Program-made: the position numbers and the translations under genes
The notes under the pieces: model-generated
Told to the model about the DNA's origin: nothing
The model's input: the letters and a program-made list of their open reading frames with translations, nothing else
Databases searched by the model: none
DNA from: Endobugula sp965225895
GTDB lineage: Bacteria > Pseudomonadota > Gammaproteobacteria > Pseudomonadales > Cellvibrionaceae
DNA: 64,000 nucleotides
NCBI GenBank assembly: GCA_965225895.1
Contig: CBDDBR010000011.1
Span: 1,860,001 to 1,924,000, forward strand
Direction of reading: 5' to 3'
Shown: positions 16,804-26,537 of the stretch, one piece after another
Position numbering within the stretch: position 1 is the first letter of the stretch
Layout: every line of letters begins with the position of its first letter

Positions 16804-17752
16804 CAACATACCGAATATAATCACCTTTCGCTGCCGTAGGGGATAGTTCAATTCCCCAAAGACCTTTTATGTCATTCGGTAAGAGTGAGTAACGCATATC
16901 AATAATACGATAAGGGTGCTCGGGAGATAATGCGATATAGCCATTTGAAAACCAACGAAAACGCTCAATATCTTTCGCCTGTTGTGACTCAGGGTCCAGC
17001 CACGGAAAGTCTCGCGCCAGATCAAGCTGTGGAATAGAACGCCCCTCATATAACGTCAGCTCCCATCCCGTACGTACCGCATCCACATAAAAATGCTGAT
17101 CCGTGACATAGACCGTTTTCCAAACCAATAGATTAGCAAAACTAGGTTTAGCCTCAAGCGTTAAGGGCTGATGTCCTCGCTGCTCGGCTAATTGCCAAGC
17201 AAACGCCTCTGCTCTTTCACGCTGAATAATCCCTAAAGCGGTATAAGTAATTAACCAACATAATGCTCCTACCGACCAAGCACGAGAACGCTTGCACACA
17301 GCAACCACAATACAGAGCAATAATGGCAAGGTAAATAAGGGGTCAATAATTGAAATAGTATTCCATGCCACTCGCATATCACTGAACGGCCAAAATAACT
17401 GTGTGCCATAGGTTGTACAGGCATCCAATAACCCATGTGCAGCGTATCCCCCAGTACAATATAAAAGCACCGACCGAAAGGTTAATTGTGCACGTGTAAT
17501 CCACGGCCGAAAGACAAAAAAGAAAAATAGCGCACACAATAAGCCGCCAACAGGAATAAAAAACAAAGAGTGGGTGAATTGCCGATGAAATTCTAATGCC
17601 AGCAAAGGATCTGCACTTGAACGGATCAATACATCCAAATCCGCCGCCATACCAGAAAGAAAACCGAGCACACTCGCACTCACAAATACTTTTGGCTTAG
17701 ACGTTTGTTGGGCAGCAATAGCACCCAAAACGCCTTGAGTTAATGGATCCAT
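16742..17752 (-). CDS. Membrane-bound metal-dependent hydrolase family protein (YdjM/DUF457-like)
   Basis: A 336-residue protein that starts MDPLTQGVLGAIAAQQ and has ADLDVL, the FHRQFTHSLFF histidine motif and GGYAAHGLLDACTTYGTQLFWPF. These are typical of the YdjM/DUF457 group, annotated as inner-membrane metal-dependent hydrolases and unproven biochemically. Several membrane helices fill the first half and the C-terminal half is soluble. Five extra codons upstream (to 17767) are possible, but MDPLTQG is the family N-terminus. Its 3' end overlaps the VanZ-like gene tail to tail by 62 bases. Confidence 0.85.
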   Translation of the reverse strand: MDPLTQGVLGAIAAQQTSKPKVFVSASVLGFLSGMAADLDVLIRSSADPLLALEFHRQFTHSLFFIPVGGLLCALFFFFVFRPWITRAQLTFRSVLLYCTGGYAAHGLLDACTTYGTQLFWPFSDMRVAWNTISIIDPLFTLPLLLCIVVAVCKRSRAWSVGALCWLITYTALGIIQRERAEAFAWQLAEQRGHQPLTLEAKPSFANLLVWKTVYVTDQHFYVDAVRTGWELTLYEGRSIPQLDLARDFPWLDPESQQAKDIERFRWFSNGYIALSPEHPYRIIDMRYSLLPNDIKGLWGIELSPTAAKGDYIRYVVNRHRDEQTMSRLWSMIVGE

Positions 17753-17786
17753 AACCGCCTCATGCAAAAAAATATGTTGTCACTCA

Positions 17787-18479
17787 TCAGGCATTTGTTT
17801 CATGGCTGATAACAGCGCGCTCTAACTCCGCTAAACGTTCGGGTGTACCTACATCACACCATTCCCCTGAATAATACTTGCCCTGTAGCTGTTGTTGCTG
17901 AATATAAAAATTGAACACGTCCCTTAAAGGAAACTTTTGTTTTTTATGAGGATACAAGTCAATCATTTTAGGATCGATTAATGCCAAGCCACTGAATGTG
18001 TACTGAGGATGAGACGATTTTCTTTCAACTCGGCCGTCAGGCGACAAAGAAAAATCACCTTGCGTATTATGCGCAGGGTTATCTACAAAGAATAAACTCG
18101 CGACAGAAGCGTTTAGCGGTTCATTGACTAGCACCGAAAAGTCCATATCCGTCCATACATCGCCATTAATCAATAAAAAAGGGGCTTCACCCAATAAAGG
18201 CAATGCATGAACAAGTGCACCAGCTGTTTCTAACGGCTCGGGCTCTTCAGAATACACAATGGACACCCCCCATTGCGAACCATCACCTAGCGCATGACGA
18301 ATTTTATCGCCTAAGTAGGCAATGTTAATCACCACCTCTTGAATGCCCAGCGCTGATAACTTCTCTAGGTGATAAACAATTAACGGCTTTCCCGCTACGG
18401 TAAGCAATGGTTTAGGCAGCACATCCGTTAAAGGGCGCATACGTTCACCACGCCCTGCCGCTAAGATCATCGCCTTCAT
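17787..18479 (-). CDS. murU: N-acetylmuramate alpha-1-phosphate uridylyltransferase
   Basis: Makes UDP-MurNAc from MurNAc-1-phosphate in the peptidoglycan recycling route that bypasses fosfomycin-sensitive MurA. The 230-residue nucleotidyltransferase has the N-terminal loop MILAAGRGERMRPLT, PKPLLTVAGKPLI, LLINGDVWTDMDF (metal-binding Asp) and a C-terminal EWCDVGTPERLAEL. The assignment as MurU, not another sugar nucleotidyltransferase, rests on its position: the start overlaps the stop of amgK by one base, and the pair is divergent from lptD, exactly as in Pseudomonas. Confidence 0.93.
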   Translation of the reverse strand: MKAMILAAGRGERMRPLTDVLPKPLLTVAGKPLIVYHLEKLSALGIQEVVINIAYLGDKIRHALGDGSQWGVSIVYSEEPEPLETAGALVHALPLLGEAPFLLINGDVWTDMDFSVLVNEPLNASVASLFFVDNPAHNTQGDFSLSPDGRVERKSSHPQYTFSGLALIDPKMIDLYPHKKQKFPLRDVFNFYIQQQQLQGKYYSGEWCDVGTPERLAELERAVISHETNA

Positions 18480-19537
18480 TAATGATCACCTGCTATCGAA
18501 TAATCGCTATACCATGGCTGCGTTTTTATTGATGGTAATAACTGCGTTTCAAACCACCGAGCAAAGGCCTGAGTCTCAGTATGTTGATTGGCTACTTCAA
18601 GCACATAACGGATGACTAACGGAAGGTCATTCAGGTAACGGTTCTTGCCATCGCGCAGCGATAAACGCGCAAATATTCCCAACACTTTAATATGTCGCTG
18701 CAAACCCATCGTATCAAACCACTGCAAAAACTGCTCTGAAGATGTAGTGGGCAACAAACCCAGCTCATAAGCCATGTTGCCATAACCCAAAACCCACTGC
18801 TGTACCCGCTCTGGCGACCAACGAATGTAACAATCACGCAATAGCGAAACAAGGTCGTAAGTTATCGGCCCCCACACGGCATCCTGAAAATCAATGACCC
18901 CTGGCGCTTCGCCTTCACGATACAATAAGTTGCGAGAATGGTAATCACGATGTACGAGTACTTGTGGTTGCTCAAGTGCTTTTGAGGCTAAAAAAGTAAA
19001 GCAATCATCAATGAGCTGGCTCTCACTATCCGATAGACGGTAGGCTAACAACTCTCCAACAAACCATTCCCGAAACAACGCCATCTCTTGCATTAATAAA
19101 GGGCGATCATAATCAACCACTGACAATTGAGAACGGGGAATTTGCTGTAAACGCAGCAGTATCAGCAGTGTCTCACCATACAAAATATCTGCCGTATCAT
19201 CTGACAACTCATCAAATAAATCACTGCCATCAAAACATTCAATCAATAAAGTATTGCGTTCACTATCACACGCCAGAACCATCGGCGTTGGAATGCCCTG
19301 ATGACGCAAAATAGACGATAAAGAAGAGAAATAGTCCGCCGATTCGCTCACACCCTCTGTATGGGGTGCCGTCACCGCTAATAAGGGAGGCGTTGTATTG
19401 ACTCGATAATATTGACGAAAACCCGCATCACCCGTTAGAGGGGTCAATTCAAGTGTACCATTGGAACTGAGCTGAACCCCCGAATGGCCATCTAAAACAT
19501 GGCTCACCCACTGCGTCAGCTGTTGCACGTTCAGCAT
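18479..19537 (-). CDS. amgK: N-acetylmuramate / N-acetylglucosamine kinase, aminoglycoside-phosphotransferase fold
   Basis: Phosphorylates MurNAc (and GlcNAc) at C1 for use by MurU. The 352-residue protein has the kinase fold, with PLTGDAGFRQYYRV near the start, LIECFDGSDLFDEL, the catalytic loop VLVHRDYHSRNLLY and the metal-binding VIDFQDAVWGPITYDLVSLL. The frame is open to 19591, but the ATG at 19537 (MLNVQQLTQWV) follows an AAGGTAAG and matches the expected size. It is the first gene of the amgK-murU pair and is divergent from lptD, so cell-wall recycling and LPS assembly genes share the intervening 201 bases. Confidence 0.93.
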   Translation of the reverse strand: MLNVQQLTQWVSHVLDGHSGVQLSSNGTLELTPLTGDAGFRQYYRVNTTPPLLAVTAPHTEGVSESADYFSSLSSILRHQGIPTPMVLACDSERNTLLIECFDGSDLFDELSDDTADILYGETLLILLRLQQIPRSQLSVVDYDRPLLMQEMALFREWFVGELLAYRLSDSESQLIDDCFTFLASKALEQPQVLVHRDYHSRNLLYREGEAPGVIDFQDAVWGPITYDLVSLLRDCYIRWSPERVQQWVLGYGNMAYELGLLPTTSSEQFLQWFDTMGLQRHIKVLGIFARLSLRDGKNRYLNDLPLVIRYVLEVANQHTETQAFARWFETQLLPSIKTQPWYSDYSIAGDH

Positions 19538-19738
19538 CTTATTCTTACCTTTTTTTATTGCTCTTACTTCGTCAATCGACGGGCATATCATTATTATGCC
19601 CCTACAATAAACGATTTTATGACTTTAAACACCACTCAACGTCAATTTTACAGTAGAATTACGCTCTTGGATAAAAACATAACATAGTGGAACTGGCGCA
19701 TTACTCGTCATTTATTTAATTGGATAATCAATAAACTC

Positions 19739-22159
19739 ATGTCTTCGACTCATTTACGCAAGCCACCCCATTATGCATGGCTGCCCTTTAAAGCCATAGG
19801 CCTAAGCTGTGGCATAGCAGCCGCTAACGTAGCATCTGCCGATATCAAACAAACACTAGACTGGGTGCCCTTAAGCCAATTAACCGATGAGCAAAAACAA
19901 CAATTACCGCTAGGCAGCTGTGGCGCCTATATTTCACCTTTAGCCCAACAAGACACATCTATTGATCTCAGCAATGAGCCAACAGAAACATCTTCCAATA
20001 AAAGCGAAATCGTAGAAAGAGACGGATTCAAAGAGATCACCCTGATTGGCGATGTTATTGTTAAGCAAGGTTATCAAAAACTCACTGCAGAACAGGCCAT
20101 TTACAGTGAACAAACAGGCACCATTATCATTAATGGAAAATTAACTGTCAGGCAGCCTGACCTATTACTGATTGCCGAGCAAGGTATCGTAAATCAACAA
20201 CAAGATACCCTAGAAATTGATGATGCTACCTATGTTATACACTCCGCCAATATCCGTGGAAAAGGCAAACACATCTCCAAAAAACAAGAGCGTATAGAGC
20301 TCACATCTAGCGAGTATACCTATTGTGAACCTGGCAATAGTGACTGGGCTCTCAAAGGCAGCACCATTGTTATTGATACAGAAAAAAATCAAGGCACCGC
20401 TAAAAATGTTCGCTTATTGGTAAAAGGGATTCCAATTTTTTATTGGCCTTATTTACGCTTTCCTGTCGGCGATGCCAGACAATCAGGGTTTCTATTCCCC
20501 ACACTGTCATTAAGCGATGGCGCTGTTGATATCTCTATACCTTATTACTTTAATTTAGCACCTAACTACGACCTCACATTTACACCGCATTTTTTACAGA
20601 ATCACGGCACGTTATTTGATGTTAATGCCCGACACCTTAATAGATACTTTGACACCGATCTTAGTCTTTCTCATCTAAGCAATGACTCGGGGACACTGAG
20701 CGATAGTGACGAAGCGCTAGTACAAGCAGGTACAGCTACCGCAGCAGAAGTAAACCCCTTTGCGAATACGGATAGATGGTCTGTTGGAATACAACAGGAC
20801 GGTGGGTTAAATCAACGTTGGTTTAGCAAGATTGATTATAATGCTGTTAGCGATAATGATTATCTAGATGACTTTGGTTCTGACACATTGAATTCCAATA
20901 GTGAAGTCAGCCTTAAGCAACAAATTATTGTGGGCTACCAATTTAATCATTGGCGATTAACGGTCAATAACCAACAATTTCAAACGCTTGATGACGCTAT
21001 TACAAAACCTTTTAAGCAATTTCCTCAAATCACTCTTGATGGCGAATATATCAACGACAACTGGATTACTCGACTTGAAAACGAGTGGATACGCTTTGAT
21101 CACAGTAACGCAGATGATGTTGGCGACAATACTCTCGTTGGTGATCGCACACGTTTAAAATACAGCATTGAATTCGATCATAGCGGAGATGCGGGCTTTT
21201 TGCGCCCGCGCTTACAAACACAGTACTTAGGTTATGCATTAAACGATACCAAGCTTAGCGCAGGCGCTAATAGCACCCCGTCCATTATTGTTCCCCAAGC
21301 TATTATTGATTCGGGCTTGTATTTTGATCGCGATGGCAATGGCTACCAACAAACATTTGAACCTCGTTTATTTTATTTTTACAGCCCAAGTAAAAATCAA
21401 ACCGATCTAACAGGCTCTGGACGAACCATTAATTTCGACACCGCTAATCGCACCTTTAATTACAGCCAATTATTCACTGACACGCAATTTTCTGGTGGCG
21501 ACAGAATTGATGACGCCAATCAACTGTCTATAGGCTTAACCACACGCTTTATTGGCTCCACATCAGGCCGAGAAATTTTTAGTGCCAGCATTGGTAAAGC
21601 CCTGTATTTTGAAGATCGAGAAGTCACCCTATCAGGCCAGCGTGACACTGAAAATAATTCACTTATCGCAGCATTATTCACTGCCAATATTAACGAAAAC
21701 TGGTCATTCACTAACGATACCATTTATGATGATGACACAAATGACACCAACATTAGCACTACATCATTAAAATACAGAAATGACGATAGTCGTTTAATTA
21801 ACTTTACCCACCGCTTTGTTGAGAACCGCTCAGAACAAGCGGAAATTTCATTTATTTTACCTGTAAGCTCAAATGATTGGTCAATTATTGGCCACTACAA
21901 TTACGACTACAAAAATGATCGTGATTTAGAACAGCTATTAGGCTTTGAATATCATAGCTGCTGCTATCGCTTGCGATTTGCCTTCAAGCGCTTCATTGAT
22001 GACGACCAATTCCTAAGCACAGCCGCTAATGTAGAATACGATAAAGCCGCCATACTAGAGTTTCAATTCTTTGGTTTAGGTGGGACTGGCAAACAGTTTG
22101 ATAAACTACTCGATGATGCGATTGATGGCTATGAACAATGGCAGGCCACATACCGATAA
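19739..22159 (+). CDS. lptD: LPS-assembly outer-membrane protein LptD
   Basis: Outer-membrane beta-barrel that inserts lipopolysaccharide into the outer leaflet. The 806-residue protein has an N-terminal signal region (GLSCGIAAANVASA) and an LptA-like periplasmic domain at about residues 95-200 (ITLIGDVIVKQGYQKLTAEQA). It is followed by YWPYLRFPVGDARQSGFLFPTL and the barrel, which ends in FGLGGTGKQFDKLL. Four cysteines at about 61, 196, 741 and 742 match the disulfide pattern needed for LptD maturation. It is the first gene of a run lptD-surA-pdxA-rsmA-apaG-apaH, the classical gammaproteobacterial order. No LptE gene is in this window. Confidence 0.97.
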   Translation: MSSTHLRKPPHYAWLPFKAIGLSCGIAAANVASADIKQTLDWVPLSQLTDEQKQQLPLGSCGAYISPLAQQDTSIDLSNEPTETSSNKSEIVERDGFKEITLIGDVIVKQGYQKLTAEQAIYSEQTGTIIINGKLTVRQPDLLLIAEQGIVNQQQDTLEIDDATYVIHSANIRGKGKHISKKQERIELTSSEYTYCEPGNSDWALKGSTIVIDTEKNQGTAKNVRLLVKGIPIFYWPYLRFPVGDARQSGFLFPTLSLSDGAVDISIPYYFNLAPNYDLTFTPHFLQNHGTLFDVNARHLNRYFDTDLSLSHLSNDSGTLSDSDEALVQAGTATAAEVNPFANTDRWSVGIQQDGGLNQRWFSKIDYNAVSDNDYLDDFGSDTLNSNSEVSLKQQIIVGYQFNHWRLTVNNQQFQTLDDAITKPFKQFPQITLDGEYINDNWITRLENEWIRFDHSNADDVGDNTLVGDRTRLKYSIEFDHSGDAGFLRPRLQTQYLGYALNDTKLSAGANSTPSIIVPQAIIDSGLYFDRDGNGYQQTFEPRLFYFYSPSKNQTDLTGSGRTINFDTANRTFNYSQLFTDTQFSGGDRIDDANQLSIGLTTRFIGSTSGREIFSASIGKALYFEDREVTLSGQRDTENNSLIAALFTANINENWSFTNDTIYDDDTNDTNISTTSLKYRNDDSRLINFTHRFVENRSEQAEISFILPVSSNDWSIIGHYNYDYKNDRDLEQLLGFEYHSCCYRLRFAFKRFIDDDQFLSTAANVEYDKAAILEFQFFGLGGTGKQFDKLLDDAIDGYEQWQATYR

Positions 22160-22195
22160 ACGCATTTACATCACTAACACAAAAGATATAACACT

Positions 22196-23491
22196 ATGCT
22201 AAAAACAATAATTTCATTTAACTACCGCAAAGCGGTTACATTGACAGCACTCATCTCTGCACTTTTTGCAAGCGCAAACAGTATTGCTATTGAAAGTATC
22301 GACAAGACTATAGCCATTGTTGGCGACGATGTTATTTTCTCTAGCCAGTTAAATAAACAAATGCAAAAAGCCAAAAATCGTCTCAACGCACAGAACAAAA
22401 CCGTTAGCGAAAAAAAATTACGTGCACAACTGTTAGAAAACCTTATTTTAGAAACCATACAACTGAATGTAGCCAAAGAAAATAATGTTACTGCCAGCAA
22501 AAACGATATGAGAAATGCAATTCGTTTAACCGAAGCAAAACTTCAACGTAATGGAACAACACTTCAGGAATACAGCAAAACAAACAATATTAGTCCTGAC
22601 GAAATGCTACAAGAACTCAAAAAAGATGTCACGATTAGAAAAATGCAACAAGGCGTTATCAACCAACGCATTTCCATCACCGACAAAGAAATTGATAACT
22701 TTTTAAACTCAAAAGCAGGTAAAGAATGGTTAACTCCGCGTTTTCGCTTAAGCCATATATTTCTACCCGCCAACAAAGAAAATATTAGCGCTGCATTAAA
22801 GCAGGCACAAAATATTTATCAGCAATTGCAATCACCAAGAGCCGATTTTGCAAGCATTGCAAAACAAACCTCTAAAGGCCCCAATGCAAGTAAAGGTGGT
22901 GATTTAGGTATACAAACAAAAGACAGTATGCCTGCGCTATTTGCTGAAAAAGTGGATTTTTTAGATGATAACGAAATCAGCACGCCATTCACTAGTCCTG
23001 CGGGCGTACATATTCTTAAGTTATTTTCTCGCAATGGGGCAAAACCCGTTATTGTCACTCAATATAAATCTAGGCACATTCTCATTAAACCCACAAAATT
23101 ATTTACTGAAGAAGAGTCCGAAGCAAAAATCAATAGCATCTACACACAGTTAACCAATGGCGCTAATTTTGCTGAATTAGCATCAACACATACCGATGAC
23201 ATTGGCTCTAAGTTAAGCGGTGGCGATTTAGGGTGGTCATCACCTGGGGTATTTGTTCCTGAATTTGAAACCACCATGAAAAACACCCCCGTAAATACAA
23301 TAAGTAAACCATTTAAATCACAATTTGGCTGGCATGTATTAACAGTTGACGATGTGCGTCAAAAAGATATTTTTGAAACGGTAAAACGCCAACAAGTTGT
23401 AAAAATACTTAAAAACCAACGCTTTCAAGATGAGCTACAAATTTGGTTAAAAGAACTCCGCGAGAGTGTTTACGTGGAACTACGGAATTGA
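22196..23491 (+). CDS. surA: Periplasmic chaperone and peptidyl-prolyl isomerase SurA
   Basis: Escorts outer-membrane proteins, including LptD, to the BAM complex. The 431-residue protein has a signal peptide (AVTLTALISALFASANSIA), the SurA N-terminal chaperone domain (VGDDVIFSSQLNKQM, about residues 40-170) and two parvulin domains. The first spans about 175-280 (RLSHIFLPA to AGVHILKLF), the second about 285-395 (SRHILIKPTKL to FGWHVLTVDDVR). A C-terminal helix completes the fold. It lies 36 bases after lptD, and its stop overlaps the pdxA start. Confidence 0.96.
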   Translation: MLKTIISFNYRKAVTLTALISALFASANSIAIESIDKTIAIVGDDVIFSSQLNKQMQKAKNRLNAQNKTVSEKKLRAQLLENLILETIQLNVAKENNVTASKNDMRNAIRLTEAKLQRNGTTLQEYSKTNNISPDEMLQELKKDVTIRKMQQGVINQRISITDKEIDNFLNSKAGKEWLTPRFRLSHIFLPANKENISAALKQAQNIYQQLQSPRADFASIAKQTSKGPNASKGGDLGIQTKDSMPALFAEKVDFLDDNEISTPFTSPAGVHILKLFSRNGAKPVIVTQYKSRHILIKPTKLFTEEESEAKINSIYTQLTNGANFAELASTHTDDIGSKLSGGDLGWSSPGVFVPEFETTMKNTPVNTISKPFKSQFGWHVLTVDDVRQKDIFETVKRQQVVKILKNQRFQDELQIWLKELRESVYVELRN

Positions 23492-24489
23492 TTAAACGCT
23501 TACTTTATACCGCGGGTGAACCCGCGGGTATCGGCCCAGACCTTGCCATACTCCGTCATGCTCAACGCAATAGTCATAAAAACGAGCAAGACAACTATCA
23601 ACTCATCACTATTGCCAGCCCTGACTTATTATTAGCCAGAGCAAAATTGCTGAATATTCCTCTTACATTGAAAGAAGTTTCACTAAACGAATCATCACTG
23701 AACATACAAAAGAATGAATTCGCTTTTATTCCAACACAGCATTCAGCAACAACCGATGCTGGTAAACTGCATTCAGATAACGCCCCCTATATTTTAGAAA
23801 CACTAGACATTGCTATCGATGCTTGCCAAAAAAAACAATGCCACAGCATGGTCACAGGTCCCATTCAAAAAAGTGTCATTAATGATGCAGGCATTACATT
23901 TAGTGGGCACACAGAATATCTCGCCGAGAACACACACACACCTCTCGTTGTCATGATGCTCGCCACCGAGGGCTTACGCGTTGCCTTAGCCACCACACAC
24001 ATACCACTTAGCCAAGTTGCCAACACCATTACACATGACTTGCTATGTGATGTAACACGTATACTTCACCATGACTTAATACATAAATTTGGTATTCAAC
24101 AACCTCGAATTCTTGTTTGCGGATTAAACCCCCATGCAGGAGAAAGCGGTCATATTGGTCGGGAGGAAATAGATACCTTAATTCCCGCCTTACAAACATT
24201 GCATCACGAAGGTATTGACTGTGAAGGCCCGCTGCCTGCGGATACCTTATTTACACCGAAATACTTAGACCATGCCGATGCAGTACTCGCCATGTTTCAT
24301 GATCAAGGCCTGCCTGTATTAAAATACAAAGGGTTTGGATCCGCAGCCAATATCACGCTTGGACTTCCTATTATTCGCACATCGGTCGATCATGGCACTG
24401 CGCTTGATCTAGCAGGTACAGGTAAAGTCGACCTAGGCAGCCTCAACACAGCGATTCAATACGCCCTATCAATGGCGACGGCCTCTTAA
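23488..24489 (+). CDS. pdxA: 4-hydroxythreonine-4-phosphate dehydrogenase
   Basis: NAD-dependent step of pyridoxal 5'-phosphate synthesis. The 333-residue protein shows LLYTAGEPAGIGPDLAI, the metal-binding VTGPIQKSVIN and FSGHTEYLAE, ATTHIPLSQV, ILVCGLNPHAGESGHIG and LAMFHDQGLPVLKY, all diagnostic of PdxA. No ATG fits the N-terminus. The TTG at 23488 overlaps the surA TGA (TTGA) and gives the family start IKRLLYTAGEP, so translational coupling to surA is likely. A longer frame reaching 23443 lies inside surA and has no family match. Confidence 0.95.
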   Translation: MIKRLLYTAGEPAGIGPDLAILRHAQRNSHKNEQDNYQLITIASPDLLLARAKLLNIPLTLKEVSLNESSLNIQKNEFAFIPTQHSATTDAGKLHSDNAPYILETLDIAIDACQKKQCHSMVTGPIQKSVINDAGITFSGHTEYLAENTHTPLVVMMLATEGLRVALATTHIPLSQVANTITHDLLCDVTRILHHDLIHKFGIQQPRILVCGLNPHAGESGHIGREEIDTLIPALQTLHHEGIDCEGPLPADTLFTPKYLDHADAVLAMFHDQGLPVLKYKGFGSAANITLGLPIIRTSVDHGTALDLAGTGKVDLGSLNTAIQYALSMATAS

Positions 24490-24500
24490 CGGAATTTATC

Positions 24501-25313
24501 ATGAGCAAAACATCTCCTTTCGCCCACAAAGCACGTAAACGCTTCGGCCAAAATTTTCTCGTTGACCAAGGCATTATTAACAGTATTGTGCGTAGCGTAA
24601 ACGCTAAAGCCAGTGATCGCCTCGTCGAGATTGGACCAGGTCAAGGCGCTATTACCGCCCAACTTATCGAAGCCTGCCCACAATTACAGGTTATTGAATT
24701 AGATAGAGATTTAATTCCTATTCTACTGGCACAATTTGCCAAATACCCAGACTTTGCTATTCATCAACACGATGCATTAAATTTTGACTTTGCTAGTTTA
24801 ATGATAGAAAACCAACCGTTACGTATTGTTGGTAATTTACCCTACAACATATCAACACCGTTGATTTTTCACTTACTTTCTTACCAAGATCGTATTAGCG
24901 ACATGCACTTTATGCTACAAAAAGAAGTCGTGAATCGCTTAGTTGCAAAAGCTGGCGAAAAAAATTACGGCCGCCTCAGTGTTATGGTGCAATACTATTG
25001 TCAGGTTGAGCATTTATTTGCCGTGCCACCCGAATGCTTTGATCCAAGACCCAAAGTAGACTCCGCTATTGTACGCTTACAGCCCTACGATAAAATTCCC
25101 TACGTCGCCAATAATATTCAACACATGAGCCACTTGGTCAATCTTGCTTTTCAGCAACGCCGTAAAACACTGCGCAATACATTAAAGCGTTTAGTCGACA
25201 GTGAAACAATTGAATCATTAACAATTGACACAACACTTCGCCCAGAAAATTTATCGGTAGAAGACTATGTTAATTTAAGTAACACCCTAGAAGGCATATC
25301 TAACAATGAGTGA
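24501..25313 (+). CDS. rsmA: 16S rRNA dimethyladenosine transferase
   Basis: Dimethylates A1518 and A1519 in the 16S rRNA 3' hairpin during small-subunit maturation, using S-adenosylmethionine. The 270-residue KsgA/RsmA protein has KRFGQNFLVDQ at the N-terminus, motif I VEIGPGQGAIT, IELDRDLIPIL, QHDALNFDF, the catalytic NLPYNIST and FMLQKEVVNRL, with FQQRRKTLRN in the C-terminal domain. It starts 11 bases after pdxA with GGAA at suitable spacing, and its end overlaps apaG by eight bases. Confidence 0.97.
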   Translation: MSKTSPFAHKARKRFGQNFLVDQGIINSIVRSVNAKASDRLVEIGPGQGAITAQLIEACPQLQVIELDRDLIPILLAQFAKYPDFAIHQHDALNFDFASLMIENQPLRIVGNLPYNISTPLIFHLLSYQDRISDMHFMLQKEVVNRLVAKAGEKNYGRLSVMVQYYCQVEHLFAVPPECFDPRPKVDSAIVRLQPYDKIPYVANNIQHMSHLVNLAFQQRRKTLRNTLKRLVDSETIESLTIDTTLRPENLSVEDYVNLSNTLEGISNNE

Positions 25314-25680
25314 ATACATCATTAATATTACTGTTAAAACAGATTACCTAGAGCAACATTCGCAACCCGAAAAAAACCGTTTTGCTTTTGCATATACCAT
25401 CACTATTGAAAACAGTAGTGAGGTCACCGCGCAATTACTGAGCCGTCACTGGGTAATCACCGATGCAAAAAATAGCGTACAAGAAGTGGTTGGTGATGGC
25501 GTGGTAGGCGAACAGCCCCATATTGCTCCAGGAGAAACATACACCTATAGCAGCAATGCCGTCTTAGAAACAACAGCAGGCACAATGGAAGGCACATACA
25601 CTATGCGCGCTGTGGACGGCACGGTATTTAATGTACCTATTCCTGCGTTTTCTCTTACTAATCCTCATTCGCTACATTAA
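25306..25680 (+). CDS. apaG: ApaG domain protein
   Basis: A 124-residue ApaG protein with a fibronectin-like beta-sandwich: FAFAYTITIENSSEVTAQLLSRHWVITDA, then VVGEQPHIAPGETYTYSSNAVLETTAGTMEG split over two strands. It is long known as the neighbour of apaH and has been linked to divalent cation and diadenosine polyphosphate metabolism, but its exact role is unsettled. It overlaps rsmA by eight bases and is followed after 12 bases by apaH. Confidence 0.95.
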   Translation: MSEYIINITVKTDYLEQHSQPEKNRFAFAYTITIENSSEVTAQLLSRHWVITDAKNSVQEVVGDGVVGEQPHIAPGETYTYSSNAVLETTAGTMEGTYTMRAVDGTVFNVPIPAFSLTNPHSLH

Positions 25681-25692
25681 ATAATATACATC

Positions 25693-26511
25693 ATGTCAAC
25701 CTACGCAATTGGAGATCTTCAAGGCTGCCTACAAGCATTTAAACAACTATTAAAAGCCATTCATTTCACCCCAGAAAAAGATACTTTATGGCTAACAGGT
25801 GACTTAATTAATCGCGGCCCAGAATCACTCGAAACACTTCGCTACGTATACGACATGCGTCATTCGCTAGTGACCGTATTAGGTAATCATGATTTACATT
25901 TATTAGCTGTGGCCGAAGCTATAAAACAACCATCACCATCGGATACTCTCAACGAAATACTTGTCGCACCTGATCGTGACAAACTCTTAAACTGGTTACG
26001 CCATCAACCATTACTGCATCGCGACAAATCGCTAGGTTACACAATGGTTCATGCTGGAATCCCTCCCCAATGGTCACTCAAAAAAGCCGTGGAGCGTGCA
26101 GAAGAAGTAGAAGCTGTTTTACGAAGTGAAAAAATAAGTGAATTTTTACACACGATGTATGGCAATACACCAACAATCTGGGCAAAAGATCTCACCCAGC
26201 AAGAACGCTGGCGCGTTACCACCAACTACTTTACCCGCATGAGATTTTGTACTGAAGAAGGACATGTAGAGCTAAACAGTAAATCAGGCATCCACCACGC
26301 ACCAAAAGGATATGCTCCGTGGTTTGAGCATATCAACCGTAAAACTTATCACGACAAAATTATTTTTGGCCACTGGGCAGCACTAGAAGGTGAAGCGTAT
26401 AGTGAAAACGCCTTCGCTTTAGATACGGGCTGTGTATGGGGGAATGCTCTCACAGCCATGCGATTAGAAGATCAAAAAAGATTTAGTGTGAATTGTAACT
26501 GCGAAACTTAA
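25693..26511 (+). CDS. apaH: Symmetrical diadenosine tetraphosphatase
   Basis: Hydrolyses Ap4A to two ADP and can remove Np4 caps from RNA. The 272-residue calcineurin-like phosphoesterase has the ordered metal motifs AIGDLQGCLQAF (GDxxG), LTGDLINRGPESL (GDxVDRG-like) and VLGNHDLHLLA (GNHD), then MVHAGIPPQWS and IIFGHWAALEG with LDTGCVWGNAL at the end. It is the last gene of the lptD-surA-pdxA-rsmA-apaG-apaH run and is convergent with galE. Confidence 0.96.
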   Translation: MSTYAIGDLQGCLQAFKQLLKAIHFTPEKDTLWLTGDLINRGPESLETLRYVYDMRHSLVTVLGNHDLHLLAVAEAIKQPSPSDTLNEILVAPDRDKLLNWLRHQPLLHRDKSLGYTMVHAGIPPQWSLKKAVERAEEVEAVLRSEKISEFLHTMYGNTPTIWAKDLTQQERWRVTTNYFTRMRFCTEEGHVELNSKSGIHHAPKGYAPWFEHINRKTYHDKIIFGHWAALEGEAYSENAFALDTGCVWGNALTAMRLEDQKRFSVNCNCET

Positions 26512-26537
26512 TCAAACGGTAGATAACCCAACAACCG